Notes: generated by a model from the sequence alone, not told the origin. 64,000 nt of DNA from Solirubrobacter sp963837485 (GCA_963837485.1 CAWINP010000001.1:124001-188000); one strand, 5' to 3'. Positions 1 to 9,319 are shown, counted from the first letter of the stretch. Made by a program: numbers and translations.

Positions 1-2
1 TC

Positions 3-335
3 GTGTCTCCCCACGCGTGGGCGGCGTTCGCTTGGGCCGACCCGCTCGATCAGCTTGCGCTCGCGCTGTTCCCCGGCCCCCGGGCCGCGCTGGCCGCCGA
101 CGAGTCCGAGCCCCAGCTCGCCTTCGCGCTCGACATCGAGCGCGCGTCCCGGTTCGCGCGCCCGTGCGAGAACCAGCTCGTGTTCGCGCTCGAGGAGCCC
201 GCGCGGCGGCCCGGCCAGCTCGTGATCAGCACGCCGCCGCCGCGCCCGCGTTGGGACGCGCCGCCGCCCAGCGTCGTGGTCCGGCGCCGCAGCGGCGGCC
301 TGGTCGCGCGCGCGCTGAGCCTGCTCGCGGTCTAA
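3..335 (+). CDS. Hypothetical protein, probably 5'-truncated by window edge
   Basis: This reading frame is open from the window edge to a TAA stop and could encode at least 110 residues. The first in-frame start is a GTG at base 3, but the gene may begin outside the window. The product is Ala/Pro/Arg-rich with a plausible mixed composition (blocks such as LVFALEEPAR and QLVISTPPP) and no motif I recognise. Its stop codon overlaps the stop of the convergent monooxygenase gene by three bases, a spacing common in this compact genome, which mildly supports it as real. No function is proposed. Confidence 0.4.
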   Translation: MSPHAWAAFAWADPLDQLALALFPGPRAALAADESEPQLAFALDIERASRFARPCENQLVFALEEPARRPGQLVISTPPPRPRWDAPPPSVVVRRRSGGLVARALSLLAV

Positions 336-1775
336 GTCGCCGCGAGCTCGTACACCCCTGGATCGAAGCGCGACATCAGCCGCCGGAAGCGCCAGGTGGC
401 GCCCGGCCACTGGACCGTGTCGCGGCCCTTGTCGTCCAGATACCAGCTCGTGCAGCCTCCGGCCGTCCACACCGTGCCCTCGAGCTGGCGCTGCACGTCG
501 GCGTTGTAGGCCGCCTGCGCGTCGGCGCGCACCTCGGCGACGCTCGCGCCGCGCGCGTCCATCACGCGCAACGCGTCGAGCACGTACGCGATCTGGAACT
601 CCGCCATCACGACGACCGAGGTGTGCCCGAGCCCCGTGTTCGGGCCGATCAGCATGAACAGGTTCGGGAAGCCGGCGAACGTGGTGCCGCGATAGGCCTC
701 CGGCGTGCCGTTCCAGACCTCCGCGAGCGACTGCCCGCCGCGGCCGCGGACCATCTCGGCGACCGGCATGTCGTTGAAGTGAAAGCCCGTGCCGAAGATC
801 AGCGTGTCGATCTCGCGCTCGCGGCCGTCGTGCGTGACGATCGAGCGCTCGCGCACCTCGGCGATCCCGTCGGTCACGAGCTCGACGTTCGGCAGCTGCA
901 GCGTCGGATACCAGTTGCTCGACAGCAGGATGCGCTTGCAGCCCATCCGGTAGCTCGGCCGCAGCCGCGCCTGCAGAGCCGGGTCCTTGACCTGGCGATT
1001 GAGGTGCCATTCGGCGAGTCGCTGCAGCTGGCGCATCGCCGGCGGGTGCATGAACGTGACCGAGAGCGCCTCGCGCGCCCAGTACGCGCTGCCGCGCACG
1101 ACGCGCTGGACTTGGGGAACGCGTTCGTAGAGGCGGCGCTCGGCGGCGCTGATGCCGCGATCCGGGTGGGGGATGATCCACGGCGGTGTGCGCTGGAAGA
1201 CGTGCACCGAGCTGGCGACCTTGCGGATCTCCGGCACGAACTGGATCGCCGAGGCGCCGGTGCCGACGACGGCGACGCGCTCGCCGGCGAGGTCGTGATC
1301 GTGGTTCCACTCGGCCGAGTGCATCGTGGTGCCGGCAAAGTCCTCCATGCCCGGCAGGCCGCGGCACCGCCGGCGCCGACAGCGGGCCCGCCGCGAGGAT
1401 CAGCACGCGCGCCTCGACCGGGCCCTGCGAGGTCTCGAGCCTCCAGCGCCCGTCCTCCCACGCCGCGCCGGTGACGTCGCACCCGAAGCGGAGCTTGTCG
1501 CGGACGCCGAAGCGGTCGGCGCACGACCTCAGGTAGGCGAGGATCTCCGCCTGCGGCGAGTACGTCCGCGACCACGACGGGTTCGGCGCGAACGAGAACG
1601 AGTACAAATGCGACGGAACGTCACAACGGCACCCGGGGTACGTGTTCGCCCACCAGGTGCCGCCGACGTCGTCGCTGCGCTCCAGCACGAGGAAGTCGCG
1701 CCGGCCTTCCTGCTGGAGCTTGATCGCCATGCCGAGGCCGGAGAAGCCGGCGCCCACGATCACCACGTCGTGCAC
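332..1775 (-). pseudogene. Flavin-containing (Baeyer-Villiger type) monooxygenase, frameshifted
   Basis: The product would be an FAD/NADPH-dependent monooxygenase oxidising ketones or similar substrates. The GTG start at 1775 is followed at once by the FAD dinucleotide motif (VVIVGAGFSGLG) and a GGTWW segment. After the break the NADPH-binding motif (VAVVGTGASAIQF), FQRTPPW and the FGTGFHF region follow in order. The two halves lie in different frames. One extra base in the minus-strand run ggcctg near 1357-1360 breaks the gene between PAVPR and LPGMEDF. The span is 1444 bases, one more than 481 codons; removing one base would give about 480 residues, the normal family length. An in-frame TAG just upstream fixes the GTG start. 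This is either a recent pseudogene or a sequencing error. Confidence 0.85.
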
Positions 1776-1815
1776 CGGTCCACGCTATTCCCATCGAGCG
1801 ACCGGAGGCAACCCC

Positions 1816-2646
1816 CTAACGGACGGCTGCGACCACAGCGTCGGCGACGCCGGCCTCGCCGCGCGCGTTCGGATGAAACGGGGCGGCGGCGTTCGCGGGC
1901 ACAAGCGGCTCGACCCAGCGCACCGACGACGACCGGCAGGCGTCCTTGCCGATGCTCGCGGCGTAGGCGTTCACGAGCGTGGCCCCGGCGCCCGCCGCCT
2001 GCGTGGCGACCATCGCGTTGAGCTCCTGCTCCTTGGCGCGCAGGTACGGGACGTCGGCGTACGCGAGCGGGACCTGCGGCCAGCAGCCGCGGCCGGTCTC
2101 GGGCAGGATCGCGGCGTAGTTGACCACGAGCACCCGCGCGGCCGCCGAGCGGCTCTTGATGCCGGCCAGCACGGCGGCCACCTTGGGCGCGGCGGCGGCG
2201 ATCCGCGCGGAGATCTCATCGCGCCCGCCGACGACATAGCGGTCCTGGCACGGGTGGCTGAACGGGTTGTAGGTGACGCAGTTCTCGAGGATCTCGGTGA
2301 AGCCGATGTCGTTGCCGCCGATCTGCAGCGAGACGACCTTGGTCGCGGCCGACAGCGCGTTGAACTGCGGCGGGTTGGTGCCGGCATCGGTGCTCTGCGG
2401 CGCAGTCATATCGCCGGTCTCGGCGCCGCTGCAGGAGACGTCGGCGAGCGACATGCCGACCCGCGACGCCGCGAGGTGGGCGAAGTTGCGGCTCGAGCGC
2501 AGGCAGCCGAGCGGTGACAGCGACTGGTTCGGGATCAGCGGGCCGGCGGCGTAGGAGTCGCCCAGGCCGACCCAGTCGGCTGCGCGGGCGGCCGGCGCGA
2601 TGGCGAGCGAGGCGAGGACGGCGGCGATGGCGAGCGTTGTGCGCAT
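1816..2646 (-). CDS. Secreted SGNH/GDSL-family hydrolase
   Basis: A predicted exported esterase/lipase of the SGNH hydrolase superfamily, 276 residues. A signal peptide covers about residues 1-23, ending ARA-AD. The nucleophile lies in block I (GDSYAAG, Ser31), the oxyanion Gly in SCSGAETGD (about residues 71-79), Asn112 in block III (IGGNDIGF) and the catalytic His258 in FHPN. Several paired cysteines fit an extracellular enzyme. The natural ester substrate cannot be read from sequence. It stands alone between the monooxygenase and the TetR gene, both on the same strand, with short gaps. Confidence 0.9.
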   Translation of the reverse strand: MRTTLAIAAVLASLAIAPAARAADWVGLGDSYAAGPLIPNQSLSPLGCLRSSRNFAHLAASRVGMSLADVSCSGAETGDMTAPQSTDAGTNPPQFNALSAATKVVSLQIGGNDIGFTEILENCVTYNPFSHPCQDRYVVGGRDEISARIAAAAPKVAAVLAGIKSRSAAARVLVVNYAAILPETGRGCWPQVPLAYADVPYLRAKEQELNAMVATQAAGAGATLVNAYAASIGKDACRSSSVRWVEPLVPANAAAPFHPNARGEAGVADAVVAAVR

Positions 2647-2688
2647 GGCCCGGCGATCGTGGCATGCGTCACGAGCCGCTGCGCCGGT

Positions 2689-3240
2689 TCAGCCGCGCGG
2701 GAGCAGGCGGCGCACGAACTCGACGTAGCGCTCGGGCGCGATCTCGCCGTCGAGCACGTCGAGCGCCGCGCGCTCGGCCGCGGCGAGCACGGCGCGCGCC
2801 ATCAGCTCCAGGTCGGGCGGGCGCAGCGGCGCGAGCAGGCCGCGCAGGTGCTCGAGCACGACGGCGCGCCCGGACTCCAGGTGCTCTTGCACCATCGCCG
2901 GCGTCCCCTCGGCGGGCGCGAGCAGGAGCCGCCACTCGGCGGGATTGGACCGCACGGCGCGCAGCCCATGGTCGACCCACTCGATCAGCCCGGCCTGCGG
3001 CGGCACCTCGAGCGCGGCCAGCAGGCGCGCCTCCTCGCGCTCCAACAGCGCGCGCAGGAGCCGCTCGCGCGTCCCGTACGCGTCGTAGACGACGGTCTTG
3101 GCCACGCCCACCTCGCGCGCGATCGCCTCCATGTTGGCCGCCGCGTAGCCGCGCGCGCAGATGATCCGAAGAGCCGCGTCGAGCACTTGCTCGCGGCGGA
3201 CCTCGACCGGCATGCGTGGGGCTCGCATCTTCTGTGACAT
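2689..3240 (-). CDS. TetR/AcrR family transcriptional regulator
   Basis: A 183-residue DNA-binding repressor. The N-terminal helix-turn-helix is typical of TetR: EQVLDAALRIICARGY, then MEAIAREVGVAKTVVYDAYG and the conserved ERLLRALL segment, within about residues 17-68. The C-terminal ligand domain is divergent. A second in-frame Met (MRAP) lies four codons in, so the exact start is uncertain. The gene is divergent from a multi-pass membrane protein. The short gap holds a 26-bp imperfect palindrome (3250-3275), the expected operator, which suggests autoregulation and control of the neighbour. The inducer is unknown. Confidence 0.93.
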   Translation of the reverse strand: MSQKMRAPRMPVEVRREQVLDAALRIICARGYAAANMEAIAREVGVAKTVVYDAYGTRERLLRALLEREEARLLAALEVPPQAGLIEWVDHGLRAVRSNPAEWRLLLAPAEGTPAMVQEHLESGRAVVLEHLRGLLAPLRPPDLELMARAVLAAAERAALDVLDGEIAPERYVEFVRRLLPRG

Positions 3241-3249
3241 AGCTCAACC

Positions 3250-3275
3250 TACGGTGCCGTATGTACGCTACCGTA
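3250..3275. promoter_or_regulatory. Probable TetR operator (26-bp imperfect palindrome)
   Basis: The pattern is TACGGT-N2-CGTA-N2-TACG-N2-ACCGTA, a symmetric site centred at 3262/3263 in the gap between the divergent TetR gene (start 3240) and the membrane protein gene. Length and symmetry are typical of TetR-family operators. It covers the ATG at 3261, so either repressor binding directly occludes initiation there or the real start is the ATG at 3282. Confidence 0.75.
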
Positions 3276-4970
3276 CCCCGGATGTTCGCCGCTGCTCCAG
3301 CGGGAGGCGCGGAGCTGGGCCAGATCGCGATCGTGGTCGGCTTCGTGAGCGTGGCCTACGCCTTCCTGCTGCTGTTCGCGCTCGCCCACCGCGCCGGGCG
3401 CCCCACGCGGATCGCGCGCTTCGCCGAGACGCTCGGCCGCCTCGTCCGCCTGCCGGCCTGGGCGGCGCTGCCGCTCGGCGTCGCCGCCGTCTCGCTGGCG
3501 ACCGTCTACACGGGCCTGATGTGGGACATGTCGTTGCACATCGACCAGGGCCGCGATCCCGGCCCGCTCGCCAATCCCGCCCACTACCTCATCCTGCTGG
3601 GGCTGTACGGGATCTTCGCGGCCGGCTTCCTCGCACTCGTGCTGGGCAGCAGGCCCATCGGCGGCGTCATGCTCGCCGCCGCCGGCACGTTCGCACTGAT
3701 CGGCTTCCCGCTCGACGACGTCTGGCACCGGCTGTTCGGCCAGGACGTGACGCTGTGGGGGCCGACGCACCTGATCATGCTCGGCGGCGGGGTCCTCTCG
3801 ACCGTCGGCGTCGCGGTGCTCCTCGCGGAGGCGGGCGCCCGCGCACGCGGCGTACGAGTCGTCGCCTGCGCGGCGCTGCTTGTCGGCCTGTCCTCGTTCA
3901 TGGGCGAGTTCGACTTCGGCGTGCCGCAGTTCCGGCTCGTCCTGCAGCCCGCCTTGCTGGCGTTCGCGACCGGGCTCGCGCTCGTCGCCGCGCGGCGCTG
4001 GGCCGGGCCTGGAGGCGCGCTGGCCGCCGCGGTGGTCGCGCTGATCCTCGGCTACACGACGTCGCTGTTCGTGCACATCGCCGGCGAGGCGGCGCCCGCC
4101 GTCCCGCTGTTCGTGCCCGAGGGCATCGCGGTCGAGCTCGCGTTCCTCGCCCGCCGCGGGCCGGTGGCCGCCGGTGCGCTCGTCGGCACGCTCGGCATGG
4201 CCGGCGAATGGGCGTGGACGCACGCGGCGATGCCGATCGGCTGGACCGCGGCGCTGCTGCCCGAGGCGCTGATCATGGCGCTCGCGGCCGGGATCGCCGG
4301 CGCCGTCATCGGCGGCGAGCTGGGCGGCGCCCTGAGGCGCGAGCCGCCGCGGCGCTGGGCCGCCGTCGCCGCGCTGGCCGTGTTCGCCGCCGTCGTGGCC
4401 AACGGCCTGGTCGAGCGGGCGCCCGCCGCTCGCGTGACGCTCACGCGCGGCGCGAGCGGGCTGACGGCGCATGTCCAGCCGGCCGCGTTGGCCGACGACG
4501 CCGCCGCCGTGCGCTATGTCGCCTGGCAGGGCAAGGGGCCGCGGCGCGAGGGCACGTTGACGCGTGTCGCACCCGGCGTGTACCGCACTCCCGACGCGAT
4601 CCCGGTGACCGGCGACTGGAAGTCGCTGCTGCTCATCTACAGCGGCCGCGCGCTCGTCGCGGCGCCCGTGTACGAGCCTGCCGACGACGCGATCCCCGTC
4701 CCCGAGGTCCCCGCCCGCGCGCAGGTGACGCGCCCGCTGGAGAAGACGCGCACCGTGCTCCAGCGCGAGCGCAAGGCGGGCGTCCCGACCTGGCTGTGGA
4801 CGTCCGCCTCGCTCGTCGTGCTCGTGCTGAGCCTTGCCTTCCTGGGTCTGCTCGGGTGGGGCGTGGACCGCTTCGCTACGGGGTCGTCGTCGACAGCGAG
4901 AACGTCACCGTCGCGGCGTAGGTTCCCGTCCGGAGCGGCTCGTTGGCCGCGATCGCCTGCCGGAACGTGA
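3261..4970 (+). CDS. Multi-pass integral membrane protein, function unknown
   Basis: A protein of up to 569 residues. About ten or more hydrophobic segments occupy the first 380 residues, including VGFVSVAYAFLLLFALAH and ALPLGVAAVSLATVYTGL. An extracytoplasmic-looking domain of about 130 residues follows, then a last transmembrane helix (LVVLVLSLAFLGLLGWG) and a basic tail. His/Asp-rich motifs such as LDDVWHRLFG and GPTHLIMLGGG lie between helices. No family name can be assigned. No Shine-Dalgarno is visible at 3261 or at the alternative ATG at 3282, so a leaderless transcript is possible. The divergent TetR gene and shared operator suggest it is TetR-controlled. Its 3' end overlaps the convergent peptidase gene by 95 bases, which is unusually long, so the true C-terminus may be earlier. 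Confidence 0.75.
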   Translation: MYATVPRMFAAAPAGGAELGQIAIVVGFVSVAYAFLLLFALAHRAGRPTRIARFAETLGRLVRLPAWAALPLGVAAVSLATVYTGLMWDMSLHIDQGRDPGPLANPAHYLILLGLYGIFAAGFLALVLGSRPIGGVMLAAAGTFALIGFPLDDVWHRLFGQDVTLWGPTHLIMLGGGVLSTVGVAVLLAEAGARARGVRVVACAALLVGLSSFMGEFDFGVPQFRLVLQPALLAFATGLALVAARRWAGPGGALAAAVVALILGYTTSLFVHIAGEAAPAVPLFVPEGIAVELAFLARRGPVAAGALVGTLGMAGEWAWTHAAMPIGWTAALLPEALIMALAAGIAGAVIGGELGGALRREPPRRWAAVAALAVFAAVVANGLVERAPAARVTLTRGASGLTAHVQPAALADDAAAVRYVAWQGKGPRREGTLTRVAPGVYRTPDAIPVTGDWKSLLLIYSGRALVAAPVYEPADDAIPVPEVPARAQVTRPLEKTRTVLQRERKAGVPTWLWTSASLVVLVLSLAFLGLLGWGVDRFATGSSSTARTSPSRRRFPSGAARWPRSPAGT

Positions 4971-7115
4971 TCGCGGCCGGCCCGTTGGAGACGGGCCCAG
5001 ACCACGCGCCCGGCGCGATCTCGACCCCGAGCGGCTGCTCCAGCGTGAACGTGCCGTTCTTGAGATGGACCGGGCCCGCGGCGGTCAGCGCGGCGTCGCC
5101 GGCCGTGGAGATCACGTTCGCGGTCGTCTGCGCCGTGTACTCCTTGCCGAGGCCCGGCGTGAACGCACCGAAGCTCGCCGGCCCGCCGAGCGTGAGCGAC
5201 AGCGTCGCGGGCACGGTCCCGCCGGCCGAGCCGTCCGCGTACGTCGCCCAGCCCGGCGCCAGCTTGTAGCCGGCCGGGACGACCTTGGCCGCGGGCGTCG
5301 CCACGCTCACGCCGTTGCCGAGGTCGGTCCCCGGCGCGTCGATCACCGGCAGCCGCAGCTGCAGGTCGGTCACCTGGACCGCCTGCTGCGGCGCGGGGCG
5401 CTCGACGTGCGCAGGTACGGCGAGTCCTGGGCCAGCAGCTCGAGCTTGAGGCAGTGGCCAGGCTGGACCGTCCAGGCCTGCGGGTGCAGCTGGAAGACCT
5501 GCTGAGTCGGGCCGGCGCCGACGCCGACCGGCCGCTGGACGCCGCGCGCGATCAGCCGCTGCGTGGCGCCGTCGACGTCGTACAGGCGCGCGGCCACGAA
5601 GTCGTTCGCGCCCGTGGTGGTGAGCTTGGCGACGATCGTCGGCGAGCCCGCGAGCGTGTAGGCGCTGCTCGCCGCCGGGACCTTGTAGGTGGCCGCGCTC
5701 GCGTTGTCGGCGCTGGCCGTCGTGCTGCACACGTCGCCGGACGTGAACGGGCTCGACGGCGCGGTGCCGGGCGCGGCGACCGTCTGCGTGCCGGTGGTGT
5801 CGAGCCGGATCTCACCGGGCGCGAGCTGCGGCCAGGTCGGCGCGTGGTAGCGCGTGCCGGCGCCGCTGACCGGGCACTTCGACGTGAAAATGTCGACGCC
5901 GCCGCGGGCGTCCGCAGGCTCAGACCCGATGCCCTTGAGGTAGTAGTCGAACCAGGCGTTCTCGGACGCGTTCAGAGCCGCGCGGTCGGACGCGGAGACC
6001 GAGCCCGCACGCGGGTTGTGGCCGAAGTCGAGGTGGAACATCGTGATCGGCGCGCTCGGCCAGCGGGCGCGGACCTTGTTGTAGTAACGGATCGCCTCGT
6101 CGACCGGGAACAGGTCGTCGTTCCAGCCGTTGGAGAGCAGCGCGGGCGCCGGCTGCACGCTGTCGTCGATGTACAGCGCCGAGTGGTTGGCGGTCAGCTC
6201 GTCGGTCATCGCCTGCGCGGTGGGGTTGGCGTCGAACGGCCCGCCGGTGTCGGTGATCGCCTTCCAGCCGGAGATGTCGGCCTGCGCGTCGGCGCCCACC
6301 GGCGCGTAGAAGCCGAGGAACTGTCCGGCCTGGTAGAGGGTGCCGTTCCAGTTCTGCTTCTGGACGCCGACGCGGTGGTCGCCCAGCGGGCCGCGGTAGG
6401 TCGAGTTGGAGACGTAGTCGAGGCTCGAGCCGTTCGGCATCAGCGCGGTATCGAGGTCGCTCCACGTGAACTCCGGCGCAGTCGCGGCGATCTGCATCGG
6501 CTTGCCGAGCGGGCTCGTCCACGACGCCAGCGTGCCGTTGGCGAGCTGGACGCGGTTGCGCAGCGCGCCGAGGGCGATCGACACGCCGCCGCCGTAGGAG
6601 CCGCCGATCGCCCCGATCTTCTGCGGGTCGATCGCGCCGTCGTCGGCCAGTAGGCCGAGCAGATACTGCGCGTCGTGCACCTCGTACGCGTTGTGCATCA
6701 GGTGGATGTAGCCGTGCGCGCACGCCGGCATCGGCCGCGGGTTGAAGCACGAGCGGCCCCAGCCGCGGTCGGTCATCGTGAACACCGCGTAGCCGCGGCT
6801 GAGCGCGCGCTGGACGTCGGAGGTCGGCTGCGTGCTCAGCGCGATCTTCGAGCCGCCCCAGCCGTGATAGAGCCCGATCACCGGATACGGCCCGTCGGGG
6901 CCGCTCGCGGGCGCGGGCGGGAACGCGACCGAGACGTCGATCGGCGTGCCGTCGAAGCTCGCGACCGTCGCGGCGCCGGTGCCGCAGAAGCGCTGGCTGT
7001 TGGCCTGGACCGCGCAGGCGACCGCGCCCCCCATCACGCTGTCGATCGCCGCCTGCGCCGACTGCGGAATCAACAAGCCGGCCGCAACAGCGGCCGAGAC
7101 GAGCATCCTGCGCAT
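4876..7115 (-). pseudogene. Secreted CocE/X-Pro dipeptidyl-peptidase-type hydrolase, frameshifted near its C-terminus
   Basis: An exported serine hydrolase of the S15/CocE alpha/beta family. Its start is fixed at 7115 by a strong Shine-Dalgarno (AAGGAGG) and a signal peptide ending SAQA. Motifs are the nucleophile elbow IGGSYGGG, the acid region NGWNDDLFP and the His region DFGHNPRAG, then a C-terminal jelly-roll domain. The frame breaks near base 5400: after DSPYLRTS the downstream frame resumes as ERPAPQQAVQVTDLQL and runs to FSLSTTTP and a stop. The total of 2240 bases is one short of 747 codons, so a single missing base explains it. The catalytic domain is intact, so a truncated protein ending about residue 580 could be active. 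Sequencing error is also possible. Confidence 0.85.
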
Positions 7116-7281
7116 CTCTCTCCTCCTCCTTGACCGGTGGAGGAGTCTAAGTGGTCCCGGGCGGCGAGTACAACGCATTCCGGCGGGCCCGGACCGCCAC
7201 CTGGCTCGCCCCCAGGGGGCTCGCCACCTGGCTCTCGCCGCTGACTGCGCCGGCGATGCGCCGTACCCACCCCCGGAACCA
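7116..7281. other. Intergenic region with short direct repeats and a GC palindrome
   Basis: This gap lies between the CocE-type hydrolase start and the 3' end of the cyclic-nucleotide-binding gene. GCCACCTGGCTC occurs twice (7196-7207 and 7223-7234, 27 bases apart), and between the copies is the palindrome GCCCCCAGGGGGC (7208-7220). It could be the terminator region of the upstream minus-strand gene or a regulator site for the hydrolase. No T tract follows the palindrome. Confidence 0.35.
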
Positions 7282-7764
7282 CTAAGCGCTGCGCAGGTTC
7301 GCGATCACCTCTGAAGCCATACGAAGGCGTAGGGCGAGAATCCGCGCGAGATCGCGCAGCATCGCGTGCGCGAGCTCGGGCGCGGCGGCGGCGAGCCGCT
7401 CGAAGCCCGCCTCGTCGAGCCGCACCACCTCGACGTCGGTGACGGCGTCGAGCGTGGCCGAGCGTGGACGCCCGTCGAAGAACGCGAGCTCGCCGACCAC
7501 CGACGGCGCGTCGATCGTCTTGAACGGGCTCTCGTCGCGCGGCAGCCGGACGCCGACCGTGCCCTCGGTCAGCAGGTACAGCGCGCGGTCGTCCTCGCCG
7601 GCCTGCACGAGGGCCAACCCGGCGCCCACGTGGCGCACCTCTGCGTGCGAGAAGACGGTCGCCCAGTCAGAGGCCGTGGCCTCGGGCAGGAACAGCAGGT
7701 CGGCGGAATCCTCGTGGGCCTCCTCGACGAAGACGAGGAACGGGCCTGCGTGCTCGATGCTCAC
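7282..7764 (-). CDS. Cyclic nucleotide-binding domain protein (CNB only)
   Basis: A 160-residue cytoplasmic protein with a single CRP-type nucleotide-binding beta-roll at about residues 30-130. Visible are LALVQAGEDDRALYLLTEG, the phosphate-cassette-like VVGELAFFDGRPRSATL and the hinge VEVVRLDEAGFERL. There is no helix-turn-helix, so it is not a CRP transcription factor; proteins of this kind act as sensors or accessory subunits. In the phosphate cassette GELAFFDGRPRSAT, the Arg/Ser of classical cAMP binders is preserved. Its start overlaps the stop of the AlkZ-like gene by four bases (ATGA), so the two are translationally coupled. Confidence 0.88.
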   Translation of the reverse strand: MSIEHAGPFLVFVEEAHEDSADLLFLPEATASDWATVFSHAEVRHVGAGLALVQAGEDDRALYLLTEGTVGVRLPRDESPFKTIDAPSVVGELAFFDGRPRSATLDAVTDVEVVRLDEAGFERLAAAAPELAHAMLRDLARILALRLRMASEVIANLRSA

Positions 7765-8762
7765 TGGTCCCCAAGGTACTGCGCCAACGCCCTGCCTTCC
7801 TCCTCCAGCGCGTCACGATTCTCGATCTCGTACCACGGGTCGAGCACCACGCGGCCGTCCTCATGGCGCCAGGTGCCGGCGACGGTGCCGTCGACGAGGA
7901 ACGTCGGCAGCGACTGCGGCAGCTTGGAGTTGAAGATCCGCGGGCGGTCGTCCTCGCGGATGATCAGCGCGCGGCGGGCGTGGACCAGCAGCGTGGCGTC
8001 CCAGGTCGGCAGGAAGCGCGGCGGAGCGGGGACGTCGCCGGGCAGCGGCGCTCGCGGGAGGTCGAGCAGCTCGGCGCCGTCCTCGGCGGCGAAGCGGCGC
8101 AGCTCGAGCCCGGCGAGGTCGATCTCGGACGCGCCGAGGCCGGAGAAGCTCGCGATCTCGCGCCGGGTGGCAGGCCCGAAGCCCTGCAGGTAGAAGCGCA
8201 CCAGCCGCGCGGGATCCGCCTTCGGCGGGCCGGCCCAGTCCTCGGCGAGGCCGTACAGGTCCGCGCGGCGGCGCTCCCAGGTGCCCGACGGCGGGACGCG
8301 GACCATGTCGAGCCACAGCCCGAGGCCGTGGAATGCCTCCTTGCCGACCAGCGCCTCGAGCTCGGCGCGCCGCTTCGGCCCGTCCGCCAGCGCGCGGCGC
8401 GCCGTCTCCGCCGCCGCGTCCATGTCGATCGTGCGCTTGGTTGCCCGCCGCCACCACGCGCGGCGGCCTTCGTGAATGGCGAGCGCGAGCGGCCAGTAGT
8501 CGGAACGGGCGACGAGGTGGATGGTCGAGCGCATCAGCGTCGCCTGGATCAGCGCGCGCCGCTCGAGGCCACGCGTGACGGCGTCGCGCTCGAGGTCCTT
8601 CACGCGCGACCACAGGCCGACGTACATCGACGGCGCGTACTGCGCCTGGATGCCTCCGACCCGCGACAGGACGCGCGGGAGCGGGGCGTCGAAGCGCTCC
8701 AGCAGGCCCTGCCGCGCCAGCAGCGCGCGGTTGAGCTCGCGCTGCGTCAAGGTACGGGCCAC
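7761..8762 (-). CDS. Winged-helix AlkZ/YcaQ-like DNA glycosylase family protein
   Basis: A 333-residue member of the HTH_42 (former DUF1006) family, whose characterised members AlkZ and YcaQ remove bulky or crosslink lesions from DNA. The QxQ catalytic signature is present as IQAQ (Gln39 and Gln41), followed by the conserved SMYVGLWSR. Further family landmarks are FYLQGFGPATRREIASFSGL, FLPTWDATLLVH and the C-terminal FLVDGTVAGTWR. Family membership is clear; lesion specificity is not. It is coupled to the downstream cyclic-nucleotide-binding gene by an ATGA overlap and is divergent from the PEBP gene with a 20-base gap. Confidence 0.88.
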   Translation of the reverse strand: MARTLTQRELNRALLARQGLLERFDAPLPRVLSRVGGIQAQYAPSMYVGLWSRVKDLERDAVTRGLERRALIQATLMRSTIHLVARSDYWPLALAIHEGRRAWWRRATKRTIDMDAAAETARRALADGPKRRAELEALVGKEAFHGLGLWLDMVRVPPSGTWERRRADLYGLAEDWAGPPKADPARLVRFYLQGFGPATRREIASFSGLGASEIDLAGLELRRFAAEDGAELLDLPRAPLPGDVPAPPRFLPTWDATLLVHARRALIIREDDRPRIFNSKLPQSLPTFLVDGTVAGTWRHEDGRVVLDPWYEIENRDALEEEGRALAQYLGDQ

Positions 8763-8782
8763 GCGGAGTACCTTGCCAGCTC

Positions 8783-9319
8783 ATGTCACTCGAACGGCCC
8801 ACCGCACCGGACCCGTACGACCTGCTGCCGCCCAAGCCCTCGTTCACGCTGGAGAGCGACGAGGTCCGTGACGGCGAACTCATGGGCCCATCGTTCGTCC
8901 ACCCGATGGCCGGCGGCACGTCCGACCACTCGCCGCACCTGCGCTGGTCCGGCTTCCCGGCCGAGACGAAGAGCTTCACGATCACCTGCTTCGACCCGGA
9001 CGCGCCGACGCACAGCGGCTTCTGGCACTGGCTGCTGGTCAACGTGCCCGCCTCGGTCACCGAGCTCGCGTCGGGCGCGGGCAGCGGCGGCGAGCTGCCG
9101 GCCGGCGCCTTCCACGTCCGCAACGACTTCGGCGACAAGGCGTGGGGAGGCGCCGCGCCGCCGGAGGGCGACCCGCCGCATCGCTACGTGTTCGCGGTGC
9201 ACGCGGTCGACGTCGACGCGCTCGACCTAAACGAGGACGTGTCGCCGGCGTTCGTCGGCTTCAACCTCGCGTTCCACACGCTGGCGCGGGCGACGCTGCG
9301 GCCGCTGTTCAGCGCGTAG
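8783..9319 (+). CDS. YbhB/YbcL-type phosphatidylethanolamine-binding protein (PEBP)
   Basis: A 178-residue cytoplasmic PEBP-fold protein, the bacterial relative of Raf kinase inhibitor protein. Hallmarks are SPHLRWSGFP, FTITCFDPDAPT (the DPDxP ligand-site motif), FWHWLLVNVP and PPHRYVFAVHAVD. Bacterial members have no firmly established role. It overlaps the convergent kinase-like gene by 11 bases. Confidence 0.92.
   Translation: MSLERPTAPDPYDLLPPKPSFTLESDEVRDGELMGPSFVHPMAGGTSDHSPHLRWSGFPAETKSFTITCFDPDAPTHSGFWHWLLVNVPASVTELASGAGSGGELPAGAFHVRNDFGDKAWGGAAPPEGDPPHRYVFAVHAVDVDALDLNEDVSPAFVGFNLAFHTLARATLRPLFSA

Noticed and set aside
17..1474. Long plus-strand open frame (485 codons) opposite the monooxygenase
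   Set aside because: Arg/Ala-rich antisense shadow caused by GC bias; the minus strand has clear FAD/NADPH motifs.
2273..2554. Plus-strand 93-codon frame opposite the SGNH hydrolase
   Set aside because: No Shine-Dalgarno or motif, and it lies wholly inside a well-supported gene.
7196..7234. CRISPR-like repeat-spacer pattern
   Set aside because: Only two copies of a 12-base repeat 27 bases apart and no cas gene; no array anywhere in the window.
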